From NCBI RefSeq assembly GCF_002288635.1, contig NZ_NRSW01000001.1, positions 3,367,852 through 3,431,851 of the forward strand: a DNA stretch of 64,000 nt, written 5' to 3'. Below the pieces are notes generated by a model. The model was given only the letters and a program-made list of their open reading frames with translations, did no database searches and was not told the DNA's origin. The translations under genes and the position numbers were made by a program. Positions 18,636-27,424 of this stretch are shown here, one piece after another. Position 1 is the stretch's first letter. Each line of letters starts with the position of its first letter. The stretch is from Mucilaginibacter sp. MD40 (GTDB taxonomy: Bacteria; Bacteroidota; Bacteroidia; Sphingobacteriales; Sphingobacteriaceae).

Positions 18636-19946
18636 ATGAATAAAATCGTTTCAAACATTGTTCTGCAGCTTTCCCTATTTATCATAACGTCTGCTGCATT
18701 GGCGCAAAACCCGGCTATTAATGTAAAACAACTACAGCATATCATCCCGCTGGGAGGCAATGCCTGGATCAATCGCCCCGATTCCATAACTGATAACGGG
18801 CTGTTTAACTGGTCGGGCAGGAATACAACTGCGAATATCTATTTCAGGATAGGCCAACCACAGGATATTAAACTTTCCTTGAGAATAAGGGTACCAAAAG
18901 GGACCAGTACCATCCGGGTGAATGTTGCTCAGACAACCTTTACCAAAAAGTTAAGTAACCCTCAATTTGATACCGTTTACCTGGGTAAGGTACATGTGGA
19001 TAAGCCGGGCAATATTAAAGTTGCTTTAAAGGGGATAAATAAAACAGGACAAATATTTGGCGATGTATCTGACCTTATTGTGGGCTTGCAACAGCCGGAT
19101 GCTGATATTGCTTACGTTCCCCGTGGCAGTTCTTTTCATTTCGGCAGAAGAGGCCCTTCTGTGCATTTGAGCTTCCAGGTGCCTGAAGATAAGCGCGCAT
19201 CTGTAAAATATTTCTATAACGAAATTATGGTACCCGAGGGAGAGGATGTCATCGGCTCATATTTTATGGCTGACGGCTTTGGAGAAGGCTATTTTGGTAT
19301 GCAGGTAAATTCCGCTTCGGAACGCCGGGTGCTTTTTTCTGTATGGAGCCCTTACAGCACCGATAACCCTGAAAGTATACCCGATAGCCTGCGTATAAAA
19401 ATGATAAAGCGTGGTGCAGGGGTACATACCGGCGAGTTTGGAAACGAAGGTTCGGGCGGCCAAAGCTACATGAGGTATCCCTGGAAAGCGGGCAAGGTAT
19501 ATGGCTTCTTGCTAAGTGCCGAACCCGACTTTGCTAAAAAGACGACTACTTATACGGCATATTTTAAAGACATAGCGGCCGGCAAATGGCTTTTGGTTGC
19601 CAGCTTTTCTCGCCCGCAAAAAGCTACATACTTAACGCACCTGCATTCGTTTTTAGAGAACTTTGAGCCTGAGAACGGAAACATTACGCGCAAAGCTTAC
19701 TACACAAACGAATGGATAAGCGATGTGAATGGCGATTGGACTGAACTGAGCCAGGCTATTTTTACCGGCGATGCTACCGCCAATGCCAATTACCGTAAAG
19801 ACTATGCCGGTGGCGCTGATGGAAGTAAGTTCTTTCTGCAAAATGGTGGCTTTTTTAACGATTTCACAAAATTGAAGATCCCTGTAAGCCGTAAACCTAC
19901 CCATATCAAACCCGCTATAGATATTAAAAACCTTCCGGAGAAATAA
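18636..19946 (+). CDS. Secreted DUF5077/DUF3472 protein
   Basis: 436 residues with a signal peptide (ending AALAQN). Residues about 35-150 (IPLGGNAWINRPDSITDNG) look like a DUF5077 beta domain. Residues about 160-420 match DUF3472: FHFGRRGPSVHLSF, YFMADGFGEGYFGMQ, VLFSVWSPYSTD, GEFGNEGSGGQSYMRYPW. The concentration of Trp, Tyr and Gly suggests glycan binding or a jelly-roll enzyme. It is transcribed away from the LacI gene under its own CGTTTG operator and is followed by a terminator before the SusC gene. No enzymatic activity can be read from the sequence. Confidence 0.75.
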   Translation: MNKIVSNIVLQLSLFIITSAALAQNPAINVKQLQHIIPLGGNAWINRPDSITDNGLFNWSGRNTTANIYFRIGQPQDIKLSLRIRVPKGTSTIRVNVAQTTFTKKLSNPQFDTVYLGKVHVDKPGNIKVALKGINKTGQIFGDVSDLIVGLQQPDADIAYVPRGSSFHFGRRGPSVHLSFQVPEDKRASVKYFYNEIMVPEGEDVIGSYFMADGFGEGYFGMQVNSASERRVLFSVWSPYSTDNPESIPDSLRIKMIKRGAGVHTGEFGNEGSGGQSYMRYPWKAGKVYGFLLSAEPDFAKKTTTYTAYFKDIAAGKWLLVASFSRPQKATYLTHLHSFLENFEPENGNITRKAYYTNEWISDVNGDWTELSQAIFTGDATANANYRKDYAGGADGSKFFLQNGGFFNDFTKLKIPVSRKPTHIKPAIDIKNLPEK

Positions 19947-19970
19947 AATTAACAGTCTCCTTTTTTGCAA

Positions 19971-20011
19971 CCCATGCCGTGTTGATGTAATTATATACAA
20001 CATAGCATGGG
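19971..20011 (+). terminator. Terminator of the DUF3472 gene
   Basis: Hairpin with arms CCCATGC..TGTTG and CAACA..GCATGGG (two mismatched bases inside each arm), followed on the plus strand by TTTCTTTTTT. It lies 24 bp after the stop codon. Confidence 0.7.
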
Positions 20012-20121
20012 TTTCTTTTTTCACTCTCTACCTGCATTCTTTTAGGCACTTGCTTCCCGTGGTAGACGGTCAGTAACTGCAAGAGATATCCCGCCATTTC
20101 CTGCTCCATTTTACTGCAAAA

Positions 20122-20158
20122 CAAACGTTTGCGCTGTGTTTGAGGCCTTTAATCTTTG
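20122..20158 (+). promoter_or_regulatory. LacI operator overlapping the SusC promoter
   Basis: CAAACGTTTG (20122-20131) is a perfect palindrome. Its TTTG (20128-20131) is at a -33-like position, 19 bp before AATCTTTG (20151-20158), which fits the Bacteroidota -7 consensus with one mismatch. Repressor bound here would block the promoter of the SusC-SusD transcript. Confidence 0.65.
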
Positions 20159-20252
20159 GTTTCTGTACCGGTCTGTGCATAACTTTCAACAACAATCAAC
20201 ACAACTAACCATAACAAAAAACTAATGATTAATTAATACAAACTCCCGCAGT

Positions 20253-23200
20253 ATGATGAAAATTTACTCCACTATCCGTCGGCAGGCATTAACTGATCTG
20301 AACAGGGCGATGATCCGTCTGTTCAGATTTGCCTGTTGTATCATCTTTTTAGCGCTACCATTTATGGCCAGCGCGCAAACGGTTATAACAGGCATTGTAA
20401 AAGATAAGGACGGGCCTATTATCGGCGCCACCGTAACACAAAAAGGCGTTAAAAACACCACATCAACCGATGTAAACGGCAAATTTCAATTCACCTTAAA
20501 GGAAGGGCCGGCTATCCTCACCGTTTCATACATCGGTTACCGCACTTTAGAGGTTGATGTAACCAACCGCAGCAACGTAACCATTACCTTACAGGATGAT
20601 GTAAATAAACTCAACGAAGTAGTGGTGGTAGGTTACGGTACCGTAAAAAAAGGCGACCTCACCGGCTCGGTAAGCTCTGTAAAGAGTGACAACCTCATCC
20701 TTGGAGGTACTACCACCAACATAGGCCAGGCCATACAAGGCAAGGCCGCGGGTGTGCAGGTACAACAATCGAGCTTTGCGCCGGGCGCAGGTATTAATAT
20801 AACGGTAAGGGGTGGTAACTCCATTAATACGTCAACTTCGCCTTTATACGTAGTTGACGGCTTTATCAGCGACAATGGTAACCAGGTAAACCCTAATGAT
20901 GTTGAAGACATACAGGTTTTAAAAGATGCATCAGCTACGGCGATATATGGCGCCAGGGGTGGTAACGGTGTGGTTTTAATTACTACCAAGAAAGGGAAGA
21001 ATGGGAAAGTGGCGCTGGATGTTGATGTATCAGGCGGTACGCAACGCCTCACTTACCAGCCCAGTTTGTTAACAGGCCAGCAATACACCGATATACAAAA
21101 CGCTACGGCCCTTGAGGACGGTAAACCACAACCCTATCCCTCAAGTTTCCAGGTGGCCAATACCAACTGGCTTAAACTGGCAACGCAAAATGCCAGTGTA
21201 CAAAATCAAAGCATCAGCTTAAGCTCCGGCGACCAAAACTCTAAACTATACATTTCGGGTAACCACATCAAACAAGTGGGTGTGCTAAAACATACCGGCT
21301 TTGAGCGTTACACGGCACGTATAGGTACCGAAAAAACGGTTAACGAAAACCTGAAGATCAGCGCCAATTTCTATGGGGCAAGTTCCGCTGCAACACTTCA
21401 ATCTTACTCGGGTGATATTACCGCCCCATTGTTCAGCTTGTTAACTGCCCCTCCAAATGTTGCGCCATACAATCCCGATGGCACCTACAACTACTACATT
21501 ACCCAGGGCACCAAAACCAACGCCCTTTCCGGCTTGCTGGAACCCACTAATAACAGCGCCAACAAGTTAGTGAACGCTAATGTGGGCTTGGATTATAAAA
21601 TTTTAAAAAGCCTTACTTACCACCTTACCGCCGGTACAGAATACAGCCAGACCACTGCCGGCCAGTACTTGCCTACCACAACCATCGCGGGGGCTAAACA
21701 AGGTGGCGTGGCCAGCGAGCAGTCATCATCTGCTTTCAGATGGGTGGTTGAAAACTACCTGACGTATAAATTTAATTTGGCCAAGGTGCATGATTTCACC
21801 GTGTTGCTGGGTACCTCAAACCAAAAAGACGTTACCGACGGTTTAAACGCAGGTTCAAAGGGTTTCTCTACCGATGCTTTTTTATACTACAACCTTGGCG
21901 CGGGCTCGTTGCCTAACGGATATGGCAGTAACAAAGCTGAAGCTTTCTTAACCTCATACTTCACCAGGTTAAATTATGCTTATAATGATAAGTTACTGGC
22001 ATCGTTCTCCTTCCGTGACGACCGCTCATCCAACTTCGGGCCTAACAAGCGTTCTGGGTTTTTCCCTGCGGGCGCTATCGCCTATAAACTTACCGATGAG
22101 GATTTTGTAAAGAACCTTAACACTTTCTCCAATTTAAAAGCCCGTGTGAGCTATGGTATTACCGGTAACGACCGCATACCCGCCAGTTTATACCTTTCAA
22201 CATTTGGCCCTTACGGTACCGTGCTTAACCAAAGCGGCAACCTGCAAACCGGTATCGAACCTAAAACACTGGCCAACCCCAACCTGAAATGGGAAGCAAC
22301 ACGCCAGTTTGATGTGGGTTTGGATATGGGCTTTGCCAATGGCCGGGTTAACGCCAGTATTGATTACTACGCCAAAAAAACCACCGACCTGCTCATTCAG
22401 ATACCTATTGGCCAGGAATGGGGCTTTAGCAGCCAGTGGGTAAACGGTGGGTCGATACAAAACAGGGGTATTGAGGTATCGGTAAATACCGCCAATATTA
22501 AAACCAGCGATTTCTCATGGAATACCACCGTCACCTTTGCCTACAACAAGCAAAAAGCGCTGGACCTGGGCCCGGGTGTTAACGTGATCAGCACCAATAC
22601 AGCCAACCCGAGTGGTACGGTATCCGGACAGGAATTTACCAGGGTGGTACCGGGCGTTGAACTGGGTGAGCTATATGGCTATGTTTATGAAGGCGTGATA
22701 AAAACCGGCGAGAAATACGCGCCGCAGCCCAACTCCAAACCAGGCGATCCTAAATACAAAGATGTTGACGGTAACGGCGTCATCACCCCTGCCGATCGTA
22801 CTTACCTCGGTAACTCCAACCCGCATTACATGGCCGGTTTCGGTAACGATTTCCATTACAAAGGCATTGACCTGGGCATATTTTTCCAGGGCGCTTTTGA
22901 CTACTACCTGTATAACATGAATGCTATGGTATTGGAATCAACCACAGGCGCGGCAGCATTAAACAGGTTTGTAGCCGGCACCAATGAAAATACTAACATC
23001 CCACGCGAAGGCTATTACCTGAGCACTTATGGTAGCTATGTAAATTCACGCTTTGTTGAAAATGCTTCTTATGTACGCTTAAAATCCTTAACCCTGGGCT
23101 ATAACTTCCCGCAAACCTGGTTCCGGAACATGAAAATATTGCAAGGCGTAAAAGTTTATGCCGAGGCACAAAACCTGCTCACCATTACCGGCTACAAAGG

Positions 23201-23312
23201 CACCGACCCAGAAGTTAACGTACACACTGGCGCACTTGGTGGTGGTTTAGATTTTAACTCATTCCCCGCCTTTAAAACCATCACATTTGGCATTAAGGCA
23301 TCTATCCATTAA
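20253..23312 (+). CDS. SusC/RagA-like TonB-dependent outer-membrane transporter
   Basis: 1019 residues. After a signal segment (FACCIIFLALPFMASAQ) comes a carboxypeptidase-D-like beta domain (TVITGIVKDKDGPIIGATV), the LNEVVVVGYGTVKKGDLTGS segment typical of SusC proteins before the plug, and a plug with VTVRGGNS-like INITVRGGNSINTSTSPLYVVDG. The 22-strand barrel ends in FGIKASIH. It imports oligosaccharides with its SusD partner, whose gene follows 31 bp later. Expression is probably controlled by the LacI-family regulator, given the operator at 20122. Confidence 0.93.
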   Translation: MMKIYSTIRRQALTDLNRAMIRLFRFACCIIFLALPFMASAQTVITGIVKDKDGPIIGATVTQKGVKNTTSTDVNGKFQFTLKEGPAILTVSYIGYRTLEVDVTNRSNVTITLQDDVNKLNEVVVVGYGTVKKGDLTGSVSSVKSDNLILGGTTTNIGQAIQGKAAGVQVQQSSFAPGAGINITVRGGNSINTSTSPLYVVDGFISDNGNQVNPNDVEDIQVLKDASATAIYGARGGNGVVLITTKKGKNGKVALDVDVSGGTQRLTYQPSLLTGQQYTDIQNATALEDGKPQPYPSSFQVANTNWLKLATQNASVQNQSISLSSGDQNSKLYISGNHIKQVGVLKHTGFERYTARIGTEKTVNENLKISANFYGASSAATLQSYSGDITAPLFSLLTAPPNVAPYNPDGTYNYYITQGTKTNALSGLLEPTNNSANKLVNANVGLDYKILKSLTYHLTAGTEYSQTTAGQYLPTTTIAGAKQGGVASEQSSSAFRWVVENYLTYKFNLAKVHDFTVLLGTSNQKDVTDGLNAGSKGFSTDAFLYYNLGAGSLPNGYGSNKAEAFLTSYFTRLNYAYNDKLLASFSFRDDRSSNFGPNKRSGFFPAGAIAYKLTDEDFVKNLNTFSNLKARVSYGITGNDRIPASLYLSTFGPYGTVLNQSGNLQTGIEPKTLANPNLKWEATRQFDVGLDMGFANGRVNASIDYYAKKTTDLLIQIPIGQEWGFSSQWVNGGSIQNRGIEVSVNTANIKTSDFSWNTTVTFAYNKQKALDLGPGVNVISTNTANPSGTVSGQEFTRVVPGVELGELYGYVYEGVIKTGEKYAPQPNSKPGDPKYKDVDGNGVITPADRTYLGNSNPHYMAGFGNDFHYKGIDLGIFFQGAFDYYLYNMNAMVLESTTGAAALNRFVAGTNENTNIPREGYYLSTYGSYVNSRFVENASYVRLKSLTLGYNFPQTWFRNMKILQGVKVYAEAQNLLTITGYKGTDPEVNVHTGALGGGLDFNSFPAFKTITFGIKASIH

Positions 23313-23343
23313 TCGTATCGGGAATCTTAAAAAAACAATTCAA

Positions 23344-24864
23344 ATGAAAAGATATATCATACCAGCGCTCATTATGGCAGCTTTTATGCAAACTGCCTGT
23401 AACAAAACCAGTTTGGAGCCTAAAATATACAGCAGCCTAACCAGCCAAAACGCTTTCCTTACCAAATCTGACGCGGTAGCAGCCGTTAACGCGGTTTACG
23501 CGCGACTGAAAGGCCCGGCCGTAGGCGACAATTTCGATTACTGGACCGTAAGACACTTTGCCCTTACCGACCTTACTACCGATGTTGGGCACTGCAGTTA
23601 CGCGGGCGACCCGGGGCAATTATCACAAGTGCAGTGGAACTCTGCCAACGGCCTCATTGCGGAGGATTATAAGCAAATTTACAAGCTGATAGCCAACGCT
23701 AACAACGCTATCTACAACATCTCGGCAATGACTAGCATTTCAGCTACGGAAAAGAACCAGTTTCTTGCCGAAATGAAATTCTTGCGGGCCATAGCCTACT
23801 CAGACCTTACGGATGCCTGGGGGCCGGTGATCCTGAATACTGAAAAAGATATTGCCAACCCGGACTATAAGGCAAAATCAACCCCAAGCCCTGTAGCCGA
23901 AGTTGACGCCCTGATGATAGCCGACCTGGAAAACGCCATGAGCGTTTTACCTACAGACTATAGCAAAAACAGTATTTACTCAACAAACGATGTTGGACGT
24001 GCTACCAAAGGCGCGGCCATGTTCCTGCTGGCAAAAATTTATCTGCGCCAGCACCAGTGGCAAAAAGCGGCAGACCTTACCAAACAGGTAATGGACCTGG
24101 GCATCTATCAGCTTTACCCCTCTTACGAAGGTTTGTTTAAGGAATCAAATACCTGGTGCTCCGAAAACATCTTTTCGGTATTAAGCGATGCCAACGTTAA
24201 CGGCACCGAATTGCTTAATCACTTTGGCCCGCTGAGCCACCCTGTGCTTACCGACAGGTGGCAGTATTACGCCGTAACCTGGGACTTCTATAACAGCTAT
24301 GGCGACGAAGATGATCGTAAAAAAATGTTCTTTACCGAATATAAGGGTGTTGACGGGCTGATACACAAGCAAGCGCCAACTCAGGGAGCAACCGCCCCTA
24401 ACGGCTTTTTATATATGCCCGATGTAGCCACCATGAAATATGCCGACCCTAACGGTGCCAACACCTATTATGACGGCCATAGTGTTGACATATTACGCTA
24501 CGCCGATGTTTTACTAAGCCGTGCCGAGGCCCTTAACGAACTTAACGGCCCAACTACAGAGGCCGTAAACCTGGTGAACCAGGTAAAGGCAAGGTCGCAT
24601 GCTAAACAATTGGTACAGTCGCAGTTAACGCAGGCAACCTTCCGCGATCTGTTATTGCAGGAGCGCGGCTGGGAACTGTATTACGAAGGTAAAAGGCGTG
24701 CCGATCTTAAACGCTTTGGTAAATATGATGTGATTGTAAACGGCTACCTGAAAAGAACCGGGCAAACCAACACCGTACAAATGCCGCGTGATGAGTATTT
24801 CCCCTACCCACTTAACCAGACTACCATTAACCCTAATCTGAATAATTCCGGAAGACAACAATAA
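23344..24864 (+). CDS. SusD/RagB-like surface glycan-binding lipoprotein
   Basis: I place the start at ATG 23344 (MKRYIIPALIMAAFMQTACNK), giving 506 residues with a lipobox Cys at position 19. An earlier in-frame start at 23287 would lie inside the SusC gene and spoil the signal peptide. The body is the alpha-helical SusD fold with TPR-like segments: FLAEMKFLRAIAYSDLTDAWG, GAAMFLLAKIYLRQHQW and the C-terminal LLQERGWELYYEGKRRADLKRFG. It caps the SusC transporter at the outer membrane. The SusC/SusD pair defines a polysaccharide-utilisation locus. Confidence 0.93.
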   Translation: MKRYIIPALIMAAFMQTACNKTSLEPKIYSSLTSQNAFLTKSDAVAAVNAVYARLKGPAVGDNFDYWTVRHFALTDLTTDVGHCSYAGDPGQLSQVQWNSANGLIAEDYKQIYKLIANANNAIYNISAMTSISATEKNQFLAEMKFLRAIAYSDLTDAWGPVILNTEKDIANPDYKAKSTPSPVAEVDALMIADLENAMSVLPTDYSKNSIYSTNDVGRATKGAAMFLLAKIYLRQHQWQKAADLTKQVMDLGIYQLYPSYEGLFKESNTWCSENIFSVLSDANVNGTELLNHFGPLSHPVLTDRWQYYAVTWDFYNSYGDEDDRKKMFFTEYKGVDGLIHKQAPTQGATAPNGFLYMPDVATMKYADPNGANTYYDGHSVDILRYADVLLSRAEALNELNGPTTEAVNLVNQVKARSHAKQLVQSQLTQATFRDLLLQERGWELYYEGKRRADLKRFGKYDVIVNGYLKRTGQTNTVQMPRDEYFPYPLNQTTINPNLNNSGRQQ

Positions 24865-24930
24865 ATACAATTAACCAATGGTAAGGAGTTGGATAGCTAC
24901 AGCTCCAACTCTTTACCATTTATCAAAATT

Positions 24931-26352
24931 ATGGTTAAAGTAAAAAAACACCTGTTTACAGTTTTTACCCTCGTAATGCTATCAGGCCTGTATAGCTGTA
25001 CTGATAGCAATGCGATAAAAGAAGTTCGCCTTGGGCTGTATAATAACAACGAGCTAAAGATAAAACTCGATGTTATTACCGGCCAGAAAGCCAACGTTTT
25101 TGCCGAATACTGGATAAAAGGTAGCGGCCCAAAATTCCGTTCGGTAGGTAGCCATAAAGCTACGGGGCATCAATTGGTGCTCGCTAATATCCTGCCAGAT
25201 ACTACTTACAATTATCATATCGTATCGGTTGCTAATGGAGATACCGCCATCAGTAAGAACTATACTTTTAAATCACACGCGTTGCCTTTGTTCCTGCAGG
25301 AACAGTTTAAGGCAAAAACTGCGGCAAATACACAGCTTCCTCCGGAATTTGGTAACGGCTTAATGCTGATCAATAAACGCTACGCTCCCGGTGTAGCCTA
25401 CCTGGTAGATGATCGCGGGCGTATACGATGGTACCACATGATAGACAGACTGGGCTTTAAGGTGATCCACTTCACCGGTGATAAAACGCTGATATCCATA
25501 TTGGGCCGAAACGATGAGCCGACGAGTTACGGAAGCGAGATATTGGAGCTCAATTTATTGGGCGATACCCTATTACACCTCAAAAAAGGGCAGGGCGATT
25601 TTAAACAAACCATCCATCACGAAATATTGAAGAATAGCAAGGGCCAATTGGTAACCATTTTTGTAGATAAAAGACCAATGGACCTTTCGGCCATAGGCGG
25701 ATCAAAAACCGATACCGTTAACGGCGATGGCATACTGGTAATGGATAAAACGGGCAGACAAATAAAAAGGTGGAGTGTGTTTGATGTGATGGACCCGAAA
25801 AAAGACCAGAAAATTTTGAAAACTAAAAAGGACTGGATGCATGCCAACAGCCTGAGCTATGATAGAGATGGTAATTACCTGTTATCGTTTTTCAACAACG
25901 GACAGATCTGGAAAATAGATCAAAACACAGGTAAGGTTATTTACAAATTTGGTAAGGGTGGTACTATAGCCATGCCGGCCAATTGCAGATTTACACAGGC
26001 GCACGCGGCCCATATTAACCAGCACGGCGATCTGATGTTTTTTGATAACGGAACAGAGAAACACCAGTCGGGCGTTTATGCTATTAAAATAAATGAGCAG
26101 GACAAATCCGCGACGGTTACTTCGCACCTGATACTGCCTAAAGAAATATTTAATGGCCGCATGGGCAGCGCTTATCTCATTAACGATACCAGCACCCTGG
26201 TTTGCTGCTCCAAAAGGCACATTATTGTTTTAGCAGACCAGCAAGGGCACCTGCAATGGACCATGGAAACATCAGTGCCCACGTACCGGTCAGAATTTAT
26301 TAAATACAGCAACCTCGCCCCTTATTTAAAGCCTTTAACAGATCATGAGTAA
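24931..26352 (+). CDS. Arylsulfotransferase (ASST) family lipoprotein
   Basis: Start at ATG 24931 gives 473 residues with lipobox GLYSC (Cys23); a TTG start further up would disrupt the signal. After an N-terminal beta domain with FAEYWIKGSG comes a beta-propeller with ASST features: HHEILKNSKGQLVTIF, WMHANSLSYDRDGNYLLSF, IWKIDQNTGKVIYKFGKGG and FTQAHAAHINQHGDLMFFDNG. The last contains conserved His residues. Family members transfer sulfate between phenolic molecules, but many homologues in polysaccharide loci have unknown function. It follows SusD and overlaps the cytochrome gene by 8 bp. A role in sulfated-compound handling is inference. Confidence 0.8.
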   Translation: MVKVKKHLFTVFTLVMLSGLYSCTDSNAIKEVRLGLYNNNELKIKLDVITGQKANVFAEYWIKGSGPKFRSVGSHKATGHQLVLANILPDTTYNYHIVSVANGDTAISKNYTFKSHALPLFLQEQFKAKTAANTQLPPEFGNGLMLINKRYAPGVAYLVDDRGRIRWYHMIDRLGFKVIHFTGDKTLISILGRNDEPTSYGSEILELNLLGDTLLHLKKGQGDFKQTIHHEILKNSKGQLVTIFVDKRPMDLSAIGGSKTDTVNGDGILVMDKTGRQIKRWSVFDVMDPKKDQKILKTKKDWMHANSLSYDRDGNYLLSFFNNGQIWKIDQNTGKVIYKFGKGGTIAMPANCRFTQAHAAHINQHGDLMFFDNGTEKHQSGVYAIKINEQDKSATVTSHLILPKEIFNGRMGSAYLINDTSTLVCCSKRHIIVLADQQGHLQWTMETSVPTYRSEFIKYSNLAPYLKPLTDHE

Positions 26353-27358
26353 AATAATTCGTTATACCTGCATCCTGCTGCCCTTTTTCGCCTTTGTCGC
26401 GGCTATGCAGCTTACATCATGCGGCAGCGAAAAAGAAACTTCCGGAGATGATGAAGCAACCAATGCCGATACCATAGTGGCTATTGACACCACCAAAATA
26501 CCTATAGGCAAATACGGCGCCTCCGTACGTTATGGCCGGCAGCTGATGCTGCACACGGCTTATTACATAGGGCCAAATGGCATTAACGGGCACTACACAG
26601 GCAACAAAATGAATTGCACCAACTGCCACCGCGACGCGGGCACAAGGCCATACGCTTTTAACCTCATGCGCTCTTTTAAGGACTATCCGCAATACCGGGC
26701 AAGAGAAGGAAGAATACTATCATTAGCGGAGCGGATCAATAACTGCGTAATGCGCCCTAACCTGGGCAAACCGTTACCATTAAATAGCAGGGAAATGGTT
26801 TCCATAATGGCTTACCTGAAATTTTTAAGCGATTCATCAAACGTTTCACGCGTAACCAAAGGACTTAAAAACATGGAGGTAGCATTACCTGACGAGGCAG
26901 CATCTTCAGACAGAGGCGAAGCGTTATACAAAAGTTATTGCGAACGCTGCCATGCCGCCAACGGCGAAGGCAAAATGCGGTTTGACAATGTTACATACGA
27001 ATATCCACCGGTTTGGGGGCTGTTAGCCTACCGCCCGGGTTCGAGCATGCATAGGGTAATTAAACTGGCTCAATGGCTTAAAGCCAATATGCCTTATGAC
27101 AAGGCAACAATAGGCAACCCGGTGCTTAGCGACGCGGAAGCCCTTGACATAGCCGCCTTTATTAATGACGACAGGAAGCATAAACGCCCGCTATCCAAAA
27201 CATCAAACGAAGTTGATTATCCAAATTACGAGGAAAAGGCTGTAGACTATGATAAAGGCCCTTTTAAAGACCCGTTTTCTGAAAATCAACATAAATACGG
27301 TCCGTATAAGCCGATTATTGAGTATTGGAAAAGCCATGGTGTAACACCCACCATATAA
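26345..27358 (+). CDS. TsdA-like dihaem c-type cytochrome lipoprotein
   Basis: 337 residues with a lipobox (QLTSC, Cys26). Two haem-binding motifs are present: CTNCH (91-95) and CERCH (199-203). The segment around the first haem (MNCTNCHRDAGTRPYAFNL), plus YRAREGRILSLAERINNC and MVSIMAYLKFLS, closely resembles thiosulfate dehydrogenase TsdA. C134 in RINNC is at a position conserved in that family. TsdA oxidises thiosulfate to tetrathionate or the reverse. Its presence inside a SusC/D locus, overlapping the ASST gene, is unusual, and the physiological electron donor is unknown. Confidence 0.85.
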   Translation: MSKIIRYTCILLPFFAFVAAMQLTSCGSEKETSGDDEATNADTIVAIDTTKIPIGKYGASVRYGRQLMLHTAYYIGPNGINGHYTGNKMNCTNCHRDAGTRPYAFNLMRSFKDYPQYRAREGRILSLAERINNCVMRPNLGKPLPLNSREMVSIMAYLKFLSDSSNVSRVTKGLKNMEVALPDEAASSDRGEALYKSYCERCHAANGEGKMRFDNVTYEYPPVWGLLAYRPGSSMHRVIKLAQWLKANMPYDKATIGNPVLSDAEALDIAAFINDDRKHKRPLSKTSNEVDYPNYEEKAVDYDKGPFKDPFSENQHKYGPYKPIIEYWKSHGVTPTI

Positions 27359-27424
27359 AATCACGGGAAAGGTAACAGCCTTGCTTTTCCGACAAAAGAA
27401 TAAGTATCTTCAAAAAAAGTATCC

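Larger units (their letters stand above)
19947..20252. other. Intergenic region before the SusC gene
   Basis: 306 bp without a supported gene. It holds the terminator of the DUF3472 gene (19971-20011), the third perfect LacI operator (20122-20131) and a probable SusC promoter. The remainder shows nothing I can assign. Confidence 0.6.

Noticed and set aside
19653..20124. Two minus-strand open frames (123 and 66 codons) behind the DUF3472 gene
   Set aside because: They are antisense to the end of a real gene or to its terminator, with no recognisable protein features.
26838..26847. CAAACGTTTC, nine of ten bases of the LacI operator, inside the cytochrome gene
   Set aside because: It lies in the middle of a well-conserved coding sequence, lacks the CG extension and is far from any promoter, so chance is more likely.
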